From assembly GCF_025950085.1 (NCBI RefSeq), contig NZ_JAPDDS010000002.1, forward strand, positions 1-64,000: DNA of 64,000 nucleotides. The letters are read 5' to 3'. This DNA comes from Luteolibacter flavescens (GTDB lineage: Bacteria; Verrucomicrobiota; Verrucomicrobiia; Verrucomicrobiales; Akkermansiaceae). Within the stretch, counting starts at the first letter, position 1, and every line of letters begins with the position of its first letter. A model generated the notes under the pieces. That model saw only the letters and a program-made list of their open reading frames with translations. It was not told where the DNA came from and did not search any database. Below are positions 43,805-55,800 of the stretch, piece after piece. A program made the translations under genes and the position numbers.

Positions 43805-46800
43805 TCAGTGCGGAGCGACGATGCGGACGAAGACCTTCTGCTGGGCGACAGGCGAGGTGATGCTCGCCGTGACGCGGACGACACCATTGACCGCCGGGCC
43901 GGGCGTCATGACCACACCGGTGCGGGTCCAGGTGGAGGCATTGGTGGACCATTCCACCGCCACTTCGCCGGCCGGGAATTGCACGCTCTGCGGATAGCTG
44001 AGGGTGTATTCGCGGGCATTGATCCGGGTGAAGACGAGCTGCGGCTGGTCGTTCTTGTCGGGATTGAGGCCGAACAGCATTTCCAGCACGTTCGCGCGAC
44101 CGTCCTTGTCCGGGTCGGCATTCATGCCCCAGACCGTCGCCTCAAGCGCCGGATTCGAGAGCACGGACGGCTGGAACTTGCCGGATGCCCAGCCCGAGTA
44201 AGCCGTCGCGAGGGTATTCGAGACGCGGTTCTGGTAGATCCGGAAGACATTCGACAGGACCTTCGTTCCCAGCGGATTCGTCGCCACGAGTTGCAGGCTG
44301 TAGTCGCGGCCCTCCACTGCGGTCGGCGTGCCGGAGAAGGCACCCGTGGCAGGATTGAAGGACAGCCATCCGGCGGCCGGCAGCGGGTTGCCATCGGTGA
44401 GCTGCACGCTGAGCGTGAGCTGGCCCGGGTAGATCGGATCGCCGAAGGTGGCGGGATTCACCGTTAAGCTGAAGGCCGAGCCTTGCACCGCGATCTGGTC
44501 CGGCACCGGCACCGCGAGGCGCGGACCGAGGTCATACTGGAGCTGGAGGACGCGGGCGCTGCCTGCGGAGGCGGCACCGTTCACATTCACGCTGTCGGTA
44601 TTCGAGCCGGCCACCGCGGTGAAGCCATCGATGGCGACGGCATGGCCGTAGCGGTTCGCAGCGGTAGGCGTGCCGTGGACGATGCGGTCGATCGGCAGCC
44701 AATCGGGAGTTCCCGCGCTGCGGCGGAAGATCTCGATGGAACCGCGGGTTTCCACACCGGCTTCGTTGCCAGCGGGCGAGCCGACGAGCAGCAGGTTTCC
44801 AGCAAGGCCGACGGAGCCGCCGAAGTAGCGGGACGCCACGCCATCGGTGGGAGCCACTTCACGGACGAGGCCCCACTGGTTCGCACCGCCGGAGTCGCGC
44901 TCGTAGACATGGACCCGGCCGGGCTTCAGGCCGCCGAGCGGAGGCGTCGGCGAGTACGCACCCACGGCGATGCGGTCGCCGGAGACATCCACCGAGAAGC
45001 CGAAGCCACTGTAGGCGCGTGCTTCCGAGCCGTCGAATTGGTCGAGGCGCTTCAGCTCGCTGAAGGTGCCCGCGGCATTCGGACGGGTGTAAATGTATGC
45101 CGCACCGAAGTTCCACTGCGGCGTGCTGCCGCCGAAGTTCGCGCCGTGCGCACCGATGACCACGGTATTGCCGTCAATGGCGATGGCCGAGCCGTAGAAC
45201 TCGCCGTCATTCACCAGCAGCGTGCCGCGGTTGTCGGCGGCCACCAGCGTCTGCGAGCCCGTCCAGGCACCCGGCGTGGCACCGCGCTTGAAGACGAACA
45301 CACGGCCGGAGCGGGTCGCGCCGGGGAGGTTCGCATTCGGAGCACCTACCAGGATGGTGTCACCCTGGATGGCGACCGCGCTGCCGAAGGCATCGCCACC
45401 GGAAGCATTGACCGCGGACGGATTGAGCTTCGCCACCTGGAGCCAGGCGTTGGGGTTCACCGGATTCCGCTGGAAGACGTAGGCCGCACCGGCGTTGTTC
45501 GCACCGGGCTGGTCGAAGCCCGGGGAGCCGACGACCATGTAGTCGCCATCGATGGCCACCGCGCTACCGAAGTTGTCTCCCGCGGCGGAGTCGGAGCCGC
45601 CGATTTCCGCGACCTGACCCCACGGGGCACCCAGACCGGCATTCCGCTCATACACATGCACGCGGCCGACATCCACAAGCGAGGTGTCACGCGTCGGAGA
45701 ACCGATGACGAGGGTGTCCTTGCTGATCGCCGTGCTGGAGCCGTAGCCCGCGCCGGTCTGGCTGGCGTCATTGCCGAGCGAGTTGAGGGCGAGGAGCTGG
45801 TCCACCTCGGCATGGTAGATCTCGATGGTGGTCGCGCTGTCCGTCACCGGCGTGGCAAAGCCATCCTGGATGGTGAAGGTGAAGCCAGCCGTCTCCGGAG
45901 ACGTTGGCGTGATGCGGGTGCCTGGCGTCGGCGTGAAGACGATGCCGCGGATGGCCGCGGAGACCGCAGCCGGTGAGCCGCTCATGCGGTAGGTGCCGCT
46001 GCCCTCCGAAAGCAGGGCGAAGCCGCCGAGATTCGAAAGCGTGCCCTTGATCGCATTGTCGATCTGGATGGTCACGGTCTGCCGTTGCAGGCCGAGATCG
46101 TCGATGTCCACGATATTGACGCCCACGAAGGGACGGAGCGAGGCGCGCTGGTAGAGCTTCTGGCCGCCGACGGTGCCGGTGATGACAGGGACGTCATTGA
46201 CCGGGGTCACGGTGACCACGGCCGTATCGACGATGACCGGCGTAGGCACCACGCTATCATCCAGGCTCACGGTGAAGCGCGTCTGCTCAGTGCTACCCAC
46301 GATGATGCGGTCGAGGAATGGCGTGAAGACCAGCTTGCGGATGGCCACCGTGGCATCCGCCGCGGTGCCGATGAACTCCAGCACACCCGGTGCGATGAGC
46401 GTGAAGCCGGGACCAGCCAGGATGCCGCGCTCGGCCGGGAAGGTGACGCGGACGCGCAGGATCTGGCCGGTGATATTGTCCACCTCAATCACCGTGGCGG
46501 TGGCGAAGGGATTCATCGCGGTCTTGTCATTCGTGAAGCCCGGGATGGCGCCGAGAAGCTGCGGCGGGTCATTGACCGGAGTGACGGTGATGACGGTCAC
46601 ATTGTCGGTGACCAGCGCCGGGGTGAAGCCATCGTCGATGTCCACGGTGAAGTGGGTATCCTCGGTGGTGCCGATGAAGATGCGGTCAATGAACGGGGTG
46701 TAGACCAGATTCCGCATCGCGGTGGTGGCATTCAGGCCCGTGCCGTTGAAGACCAGCTTGCCCGGCTCGATCTGGACGAATCCGGCACCGGCCAGCGTTC

Positions 46801-49800
46801 CATGATCGCCTTCATAGCTGATGGTCACTTCCAGCGGCTGGATGGTGAGGTCGTCCACTTCCGTCAGCGTGACATTCGGGAAGGGCTTCACCGGAGTCTT
46901 GTCATTCGTCGCGCCGCGGGCGGTGCCCGTGAGGACCGGGGCGTCATTCACCGGAGTCACGGTCATGATCGCGGTGTCCACGATGACCGGCTGGGCGGTG
47001 AACTTGTCATTGATGCTCACGGTGAACTGGGTGTTCTCCGTGGTGCCGACGGTGATGCGGTTCTGCACCGGGGTGTAGACCAGGCCGCGGATCGCGGTCG
47101 TCGCTTGGGCGGCGGTGCCGTTGAACTTCAGCACGCCGGGCGAGACCTGGGTGAAGGAACCCGCAAGGGTGCCGCGGTCACTGGGATAGGTGATGAAGAT
47201 CTCGAGCGGCTGCAGCGTGAGGTCGTCGATCTCGATGAAGGTCGATGCCGGGAAGGGCTTGATCGGCGTCTTGTCATTCGTCGCGCTCGCCACCGCATTC
47301 AGCAGCGTCGGGGCATCGTTGATCGGAGTCACCGTCGTGACGGTGGAGTCCTCGATCACCGGAGTGGTGACATGACCGTCGTCCATGCTGACGGTGAAGC
47401 GCGTGTCCTCCGTGGTGCCGACCGTGACGCGGTCGATGGTCGGGACGAAGACCAGGGCACGCATGGCCGTGGTGACCTGAGCCGCCGTGCCGGTGAAGCG
47501 GATCACACCCGGCGAGACAACGGTGAAGCCGCCGCCGGAAAGGACGCCGCGCTCGGCCGCGAAGGACACGCGGACGGTGACCGGCTCCTGGCGCTGGCTG
47601 TCATACTCGATGACCGTGACATTCGGGAACGGACGCAGGTTGCTCTTGTCCGTCACGCTGTTCGTCTCGGCATTCACCATGCGCGGGGCGTCATTCACGC
47701 CGGTCACGGTGATGGAGACGGTGGCGGTGTCGCGGTCCTCGCCCACGGCGCGCTGGTCGATGTGGGCGATTCCAGGATACTCGTTGCCGCCGTCGTCCTT
47801 CACCCAATAGGTCAGCTTCGCGTGACCGGTGAAGGAGGCAGCCGGGGTGTAGTTCACCTTGCCATCGGCGACGACCGCCGTGCCGGCACCCACCGGATCC
47901 AGCGTGACCGGACGGGCGGTGGTGAGGGTGAAGTCCGCCTGCGAAGGCAGCGGGGTGGCGGGAAAGGCGGTGCGGAGCACGCCGTCATTCGCGGTGACGT
48001 CGAGGGCCACGACGCCGTCTCCGGCGAGCACGGTGAAGTGGTCATCGCTCACGCTGATGTCGCCGACCTTCACGGTCACATCGGCTTGGCCGGTGCCACC
48101 GAAGCCATCGGAAACGCGGTAGGTGAAGGTCTCGGTGCCGACGAAGCCGGGCTGCGGCACGTAGATGAGATTGCTGCCCACGATCTGCACCGCCGCATTC
48201 GCCGGAGGAATGACCTCCGTGATGATCCACTCGCTGGCGCTGGCGGGAAGCACGCTATCATTTGCCAGCACCGGAAGAAGCGTGCCCGTGGAGTCGCTGC
48301 GGACCGTGAAGCGGTCGTGGTTCGTCTCCAGGTCGCGGGCACCCGCGCGGTTCAGCACCTCGATGCGGATGGTCGCCTCGCGGCGGTCCGTGCCACCTGC
48401 CGAGATTTCATAGGTGAAGGTCTCGGCGAAATTGCCCGGAGGATTCAGGTCGCTCGGCGTGTAGCGCAGGGCTGCACCATCCTCGATGATTTCCAGGGTG
48501 CCGCGATGCACCGGGTTCGATGGATTCGACTCGTCGTCACCCACGGCGGTGATGAAGAGCAATTGCCCGCCGTCCGGGATCACGCGGTCGTTCGCGAGGA
48601 CCGGCAGGCGGTTCTCGGTGCTGCCGCGGAAGACGAGGAAGGAGTCATCACCGGCCACCATTTCGCCGTCCGTGGTGCGGACGGAGACGCGGGCGGTATC
48701 GGAGAAGTCGCCGTCCGTCACGGTGTAGGTGAAGGACTCCACACCGCGGAAACCATTGGCCGGGGTATAGACCAGCTTCTTGAAGTCGGCGCTGATCTCC
48801 ACCGTGCCGCCTTGGTCGGGAGCATTGAGGCCCGTGCCGATGGAGGCCACGGAAAGGGCTCCCGGAAGATCCGAGATGCGAAGGTCATTTGCCAGCACCG
48901 CAAGCTCGGATGCCTGGCTGTCTGCCTGGACGGTGAAGTAGTCGCTGCTGGCACGGATGCCTCCGGCGATGACCACCACGGTCACGGTGCCCGTGCCGGT
49001 GCGCCCGCCGACGTCGCTCACCGTGTAGGTGAAGTCGTGCTGCCCGGTGGCTCCCGCAGCGGGATCGAAGGTGAGCGTGGCACCGCCCGGCGTGACGCTG
49101 ATCGAGCCGATCCCCGCGCTGGGCGGAGTGACGCCGGTGATCGTCAGTTGGCCGTTGCCGCCTTGCAGGACGCTGTCATTCGCGAGCACGTCGAGCGTCG
49201 TCGTGCCGTCGTCGGTGGTCTTGCCCGGATCATCGAAGGCGACGCTGAAGATGTCGCTGTTGATGGTGAGGAAGCCCACCTTCACGGTCACCTGCGCGGT
49301 GCCGGTGCCACCGAAGCCATCGGCGACGGAGTAGGAGAAGGTATCGGTGCCGACAAATCCGGCAGCCGGGGTATAGGTGAGAGCCACGCCATTCATCACG
49401 CTCACCGTGCCGTGTGCGGCGGTGGTGACGGAGACGATGTCGAGAGCCTCGCCGTTGCCGGGCAGGATGTTGTCATTCTCCAGGACGTTCAGCGTGTTCG
49501 ACACGCTGCCCGCCGGGACACTGAAGGCATCGGCGCGGACATTGAGCGTGTTCGCGCGGTTCACCACCAGCATCGTCACCGTGGCGGTGGCGATCGAGGT
49601 GCCGCCGCCATTCATCGTGTAGGAGAAGGTCTCCGTGTACGGGAAGGTGGTGACGGAAGGATTCGGCGTGTAGCGCACCTGGCCGCTCTCGATGACCGCC
49701 TGGCCACCCTTGTCCGGCGTGGAGGAGATCGTGGCGAGCGTCAGCGGATCTCCCGTCGCAGGGATGATGCTGTCATTCGCCAGCACGTTGATGAGCGGTG

Positions 49801-52800
49801 CCTGGCCTGCAGCGACGGTGAAGTGATCGTCATTCGCTCGCAGGTTGCCATTCAGGCGATCGATGGTCACGCGGGCGGTCACCATCGCGGAGTCGCGGTT
49901 TCCGAGATTGTCCTCGATGGTGTAGGTAAAGACTTCGTCGCCGACGAAGCCGGTCTCCGGAGTGTAGATGAGCGATTGCTCGTCATTCACCACCACGGTG
50001 CCGCCGGAGCTGAGCGGACCGACTTCCACGATGCGGCGGCCGGTGGCCAGCCCCTCGAGGCTGGAGTCATTGACCAGCACCTTCAGCTCGATGTCCGAAC
50101 GGTCCGCCTCGATGCGGTAGATGTCATCGTTCGCGAAGAGGAAACTGCCGTCCTGAAGCGTGTAGGCGTAGGTATCGACGAAGGTCTCGCCGACCGCGAG
50201 GCCCTGCAGCGTGTAGGTCGGGCCGCCGGGGAGATCCGAGAAGACCGACTCGCGCGGGTCATACTCGAAATTGCTGGCCAGCACGGTCCAGGAGCCACCG
50301 CCGAGCGAGGCATAGGAGGCGTCGTAGGCGACCGGGATGCTGAAGGTATCGTCATCGATGCGCGTCACCACGAACTGCCCGGTCAAGGCACCGCTGCCGA
50401 GCAGCACGACTTCCTCGCCCGAGACCAACTCGTGGCCCACGGAAGAGACGGCCGTCGCACCGGGAGTGCCGGAGACGGGGCCGAAGCCATCGACGCCACC
50501 GTCGCGACGCTCGAGCAGGACATTGACCTTCGCCGCGAAGACATTCGTCGGGAAAGCATCGGTCGGCTTGAGGAACTTCCGGTTGTCGGGGAGCAGGGTA
50601 TTCTGGTCGACGTCGGAGCCGCTGAGCAGCAGGCCCGGCGTCGGGACTTCGAGCAGTGTCTTCTCGTCGATCGTCAGCGCGACGTTGTTCGCACGCGGGG
50701 TATCGTTGCGACCCTCCACCATCACCGCGACCATCGTATTCACCCGGGCAATGCCGTCGAACACGGTGACGTGGAAGGTATCGATCACGCGCTCCTTGAA
50801 GGCGAGAGCCTGCAGGGAAGCCGAAACGCTGGGATCGTAGAAGAGCGTCGCCCCGTCCGGACTCAGGCGGACGGACGCACCCTCGCGGCTGAGAGTCTGG
50901 CCGGCGCGAACTTCCAGGCCCAGCACGTCGGAGCGATCGACATCGGAGTCATTCGAAAGGATGTCAGCGCTGGAGAGGGCGAGTTCCGTATCCTCGTCGG
51001 TGTGATCGAGGCCATCGATGACCACGATATCGCCGAAGGCACCACCCGGCGGACGGATGGAAACATTCACGCGACCGGGCGTGCCGGAAGCGGGCAGCAG
51101 GTGCAGCACGGCAGAGCCGTCGAGAAGTTGCGGGGCGGTCATGCCACCGCCGAGCAGCGGGCTGAGCGCGGCGAGTCCCGGCGGATTGTCCTGCGGGATG
51201 GGGACGTTGTTCACGCCCGCCACCACGACCGAGATTTTCGCAAGTGAGACCGCGCCGTGGTTGTCCTCCACGGCGTAGTAGAAGCTGTCCGTGCTGCTCT
51301 CGCCCTGCGCGAGGCCGTCGAGGTAGGCCGATGGGCGGGGATTGTAGACGACGTTCGTCTGGTTGCGGCTCGCCCGGATTTCCAAGGTCACCGCGGCACC
51401 GTCCTTGCTGGTGGTGGAGAGGCGGTTGGCATTGTTCAAGACCGTCCACAGACCCTTGGTCGCGGCGTCATCGACGAAGGCGATGGGCAGCGTGAAGGTA
51501 TCCACGCCGGTGACCGTGGCGACATGATAGCCATTGTAGGAGGGATGACCGCCGTAACCGGAAATCAGCACCGTGGTTCCACTCTGCAGGCCGTGGCCCG
51601 GGGCGGTGACCGTCACCGGGGAGGCTCCCGCCGTGCCGCTGAAGCCACCGATCGCCTTCGCCTGGCAGACGCCGACCACCTTGAGCTGGGTGTACGGATT
51701 CCCGTCGGTATCCGGGTCGGTGTCATTGAAGAGGATGCCGGTGCCATTGAAAGCGCGCGGGGCCGGGTAGAGGCCGTCGGTATCGAGGGCGATATTCGCT
51801 ATGCGGGGATCGGCGAAGACGCGGAGGATGGTGTCCTCGTCCGTCGTGACGGAGTCCGCTACCGGGGTCGGCGGATCATTGCGACCCAGCACGGAGACCT
51901 GGACCAGCGCCTGGGAGCGGGCACTCGGCGTGCGCAGGTCGGAAGCCTGCCAGCGGCCGCGGAGCAGCGGCTCAGGATTTCCAAGGAAGGCGACCGGGAT
52001 GCTGAAGTGATCCTCATCCACCACGGTGATCGCGTGCGTGGCATTGTAGGCGGGGAAGCCTGCATCGCGGATGGTCACCGTCGCACCCGTGGTCAGGCGG
52101 TGCGTCGGGGCCGTGACCAGAGTCGTCGATCCTCCGCCGGAGGCGAAGCCCACCACGGCACCACCGCCGACATCGACGATGGAGTAGGCGAAGGTATCCG
52201 TGTAGCGGGCACCCTCGGGCAGGTGATTGAAGGCCACGCGCGGGTCGAAGTTCACCGCGGTGCCGCGCAGCGGCGAGCCAGCCGGGGTAATCGTGACCGT
52301 GGCACCGGCATTCGTGGAGATGCTGCTCTTGTTCGACGTCGGCGGTGTCGGGGATAGCGCCTGGTTGAGATCGACGATGAAGAGCTCGTCGGCTCCGTCG
52401 GCGTCGAGATCGTTCAGACGGACCGCCAGCGTGGCCGCCATGTCCTCATTGACCTCGAAGCTGTCGATGGTCGCGATAGGATAGGCGTTTGCCTGGCCGA
52501 AGGGCGTGCCACCCGTGTCGGCTCCAGGAGAAGTCGCGGCACCCGTGGCACCCATCATCACGCCACCATTTGGCGGAGGCTGCACGAGGCGGTGCGGCGC
52601 GAAGGCAGCGCCCTGGAACTGCGGTGCAAGCGTGATCGAGTCCGCCGAGTAGTCGGTCGTGACGGATGGCACCGCGGAATTCGCAAATGCGGCGGAGTAG
52701 GAGACCGCCTCCACGACCGCATTGCCGGTCGAGGCTGGCTTGCGCAACTCGATCCGGCCGCGCTGCGATAGCCTGAGGCTCGTATTCGAAACGATGACCG

Positions 52801-55800
52801 GCGTGGAACCCGCCGCCGCGATCGCGGTCTCGGCGAGGACGAGGCCATGGCCGGGTGCCACCACCTGGGAGCCAAAGGTGTGGCGCTTCTCGCCATCCAC
52901 CCACACTTCATAGCCGGTGAAATTGAAGCTCGCCTGATCCCGCGGCATGTAGAACTCGACGAACTGCTGGTTCGGATTCGTGGCCGGGAAGATCTCGTGG
53001 ATGATCAGCTTGCCGAGCGCATCCCTATCGAGCGCGCCCATGTCTGCCGTGCCATTGCGGATCACGCCGCGCTGGTCGACCGCGACGACGCCTGCGATGG
53101 CAGCGCCGATCGCGGGGCTGTCCGGCAGCAGGCGATGGCCGCGGGTGTTCCCTTCGACAGCGGCAAGCGGTGCCAGCTTCGGATCGAGGTTGCGCTTGTC
53201 GGTATCGTGATTGAGCAGGACGGTGTTGTTCGGCGCGCCGCTCTGGTTGAGATCGGTCGAGCTGTTGTCGTTCGAGATGTTGCCGCCGGCGGAGATGATC
53301 TCCGCTCCACCAACCACCTTCAGATTGCGGGAGGAAAAGTCGGCGAAGATGTTGTTCGTCAGCACCACCCGCGAGTTCGAGACATTGTTGTGCAGCGAGC
53401 TGCCCTTGTTCGAAGCGTCGAAGTTGCCGGAGAACGTGCAGTGCTTGATGTCGATCTGGACGAACTTTGTCGGCGTGTCGTTCTCGATGTAGATGGCACC
53501 GCCGCCGTATCCCGTGGAAGCGTGCTGGGAGTTGCCGGAGAAGGTGGAGTTCGTGATGGAGCTCGCGTGATTCGTGTAGAGCGAGATCGCGCCACCGCCG
53601 AGGCCGGAGGAGGCATTGAGGGAGTTGTTCTCGAAGAGGCAACGGGCCACCTTCAGCGAGCCATCGGCCACGTCGATCGCGCCGCCCCACTGGCTGGCGA
53701 GGCAGTTCGCGATCACGCAGTCCTCGATGGAGAGCGAGCCCGGGCTCGCAGTGGCCGAGGAGCGCCCGACGAAGGCAGCGCCACCGGTGTCACCAAAGCC
53801 CCGCGACAGGCGAAGGCCCTGGATCTGGACGGTGGAGAAGATGCGGAAGATCTGCACGTCACCGACGTCGGTGATCGAGTTCGCATTCGAGTCGCCGGTC
53901 AGCGTGAGCTTGTCAGCACCTGGACCACGGAAGGAAAGGTGCTTCCGGATATCAAGAGGGCCATTCTCCTTCTTCAGGCGGATGGTCGCCGGATAGCTCG
54001 GCAGCGCGAAGGTGATCACGTCGTTGTTGCTCGCTTGCGCGATGGCATGACGGAGGGTGCCGGGCAGCGTCACATCATCCAGCAGGCTGGTGACGAGGAA
54101 GCTGCGGGAGTCGCTCCGGAGGAGGACCGGCAGCGTGCGCGTGGTGAAATTCAGCGCCGAGTCGGTGGCGGTGATGGTGAAGTCCGTGCGCCCCGGCTGA
54201 TTGGCCGGGAAGAGGTAGGTCGGGCTGACATCGTAGTTGATCGCGCGGATCGCCGTCTGTGCGGCACTGGCCGAGGGAGCATTGTAGCGATAGACGCGGG
54301 AGTTCGGCGCGGTCTCGACGAAGCCGCCCAGATTGCTCAGTGCGCCCTTCGCAGCGGTGTCGAGCGCGATGGAGACCTCCACGGGCCCTACGTCCTCGAT
54401 GGTCACCAGGGCGAAAGGCTTTGGCCCGGTGGATGGATCGATCAGCGCGGGATTAGATGCCGCAGGGAAGACCGGGTTGTTGCCCCAGAGCAGGGTGGGT
54501 GCGCCATCGACCGCAGTGACTTCGATCTGTGTCTGGTTGTTCGTCACGGGAACGGTCCCGTCGAACACGCGGATGGTGACGGTCACGGTCTCGCTGGAAT
54601 TCACCGGGATACGGCCCTGGGTGGGGACGAAGCGCAACTGGCGGAGTCTCGCGGTAAGGTCGGAGACCAGACCCGTGAGAACGGTGACCGTGTTCAACGA
54701 TGGATCCTTGAAGCTGCCTTGCTGCGGATCGCCCAGCGACAGATTCACGGTGAGAATCTGGTTCGGGTCGCGATCGACGATCGAAATGGTCGCGAAAGGA
54801 TAGACCGGGGTCGCTCCCGGATCATCCGTCATGCGGATGAGCGTCGTGGTCACGCCGGCCAATTCCGGAGCATCGTTCACGAACTTCATGGTCAGCGACA
54901 CGCTGGACCTCACCGCATTCCCCATCGTCGTGTCGGGATGGACGTCCCGGACATCGAAGTCGAAGGTGAGGTTGAAATCCTGGCTCTGCTGGATGGGAGT
55001 GAAAACGAGGTTCTGGATCGCCGTGCCGATCTGGGCCGCGGTGCCCGTGACCACGGTCTGAGAAAGGGTCCCGCGCGCGGACTCTCCGCTGGCAACCCGC
55101 TCGCTGATGGTGACCGAGAAGGTGTCGCCGAAATCGACGTCACCCACTTCCAGACGGAAGGGCGAAACTGCCATCGCGTCGGTGATGGATGCCAGGGTAA
55201 GGGAGGCGCTTGCCGTCGGGGCGTCATTGACTGACCTGACGTGGACCGTCCCGGTCGGCAGCGTGGCAGTGCGGGAGGTGCTGTCCCGGACGGTCACATT
55301 GACGTTGAAATTGTAGAGGCCTACGGGGAGCGCGTTGGGGAACGGCGTGAAGGTGGCATTGAGCAGGGCTGCCGCCGCATCATTCGGTGCCCGGGCAGAG
55401 AGTGTGTAGGCCTTGCCTCCGGCGACATTCGACACGGACGAGCCGGGCAATGCGAAGGTGCCGTAGGATTCCGCAATGGTGGGGATGGTCACCACCACCA
55501 CCTGATTGTCCACGTTCGGCATCCCGTGATCGACGTCGCCGATCGAGACCGCAGAGAAGACCTTCTCGGTGGCTGCCGGTCCGTTTTCAACTGTGGGATC
55601 CGGGGTATCGAGAAACGGGGTCGTAGCGGTCCCGCGGAAGATGGCCGTGATGGTCGGATCGTCAGGGGTCGGAGTGACCGTGATCGTGAAGGTCTGCACG
55701 GCCGACTGATTCTCGCCACCATTGGCAGTGCCGCCGTTGTCATTGATGCGGACGCCGATGGTCGCGACCCCGTTCCGGTCTGGCGCGGGCTTGTAGGTCA

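Noticed and set aside
46085-51247. A 1720-codon open frame antisense to the giant protein gene
   Set aside because: It is an antisense shadow caused by the strong GC3 bias of the giant gene. Its translation is low-complexity (many Asp, Gly, His, Arg and Val) with no domain, and the opposite strand has clear domain repeats.
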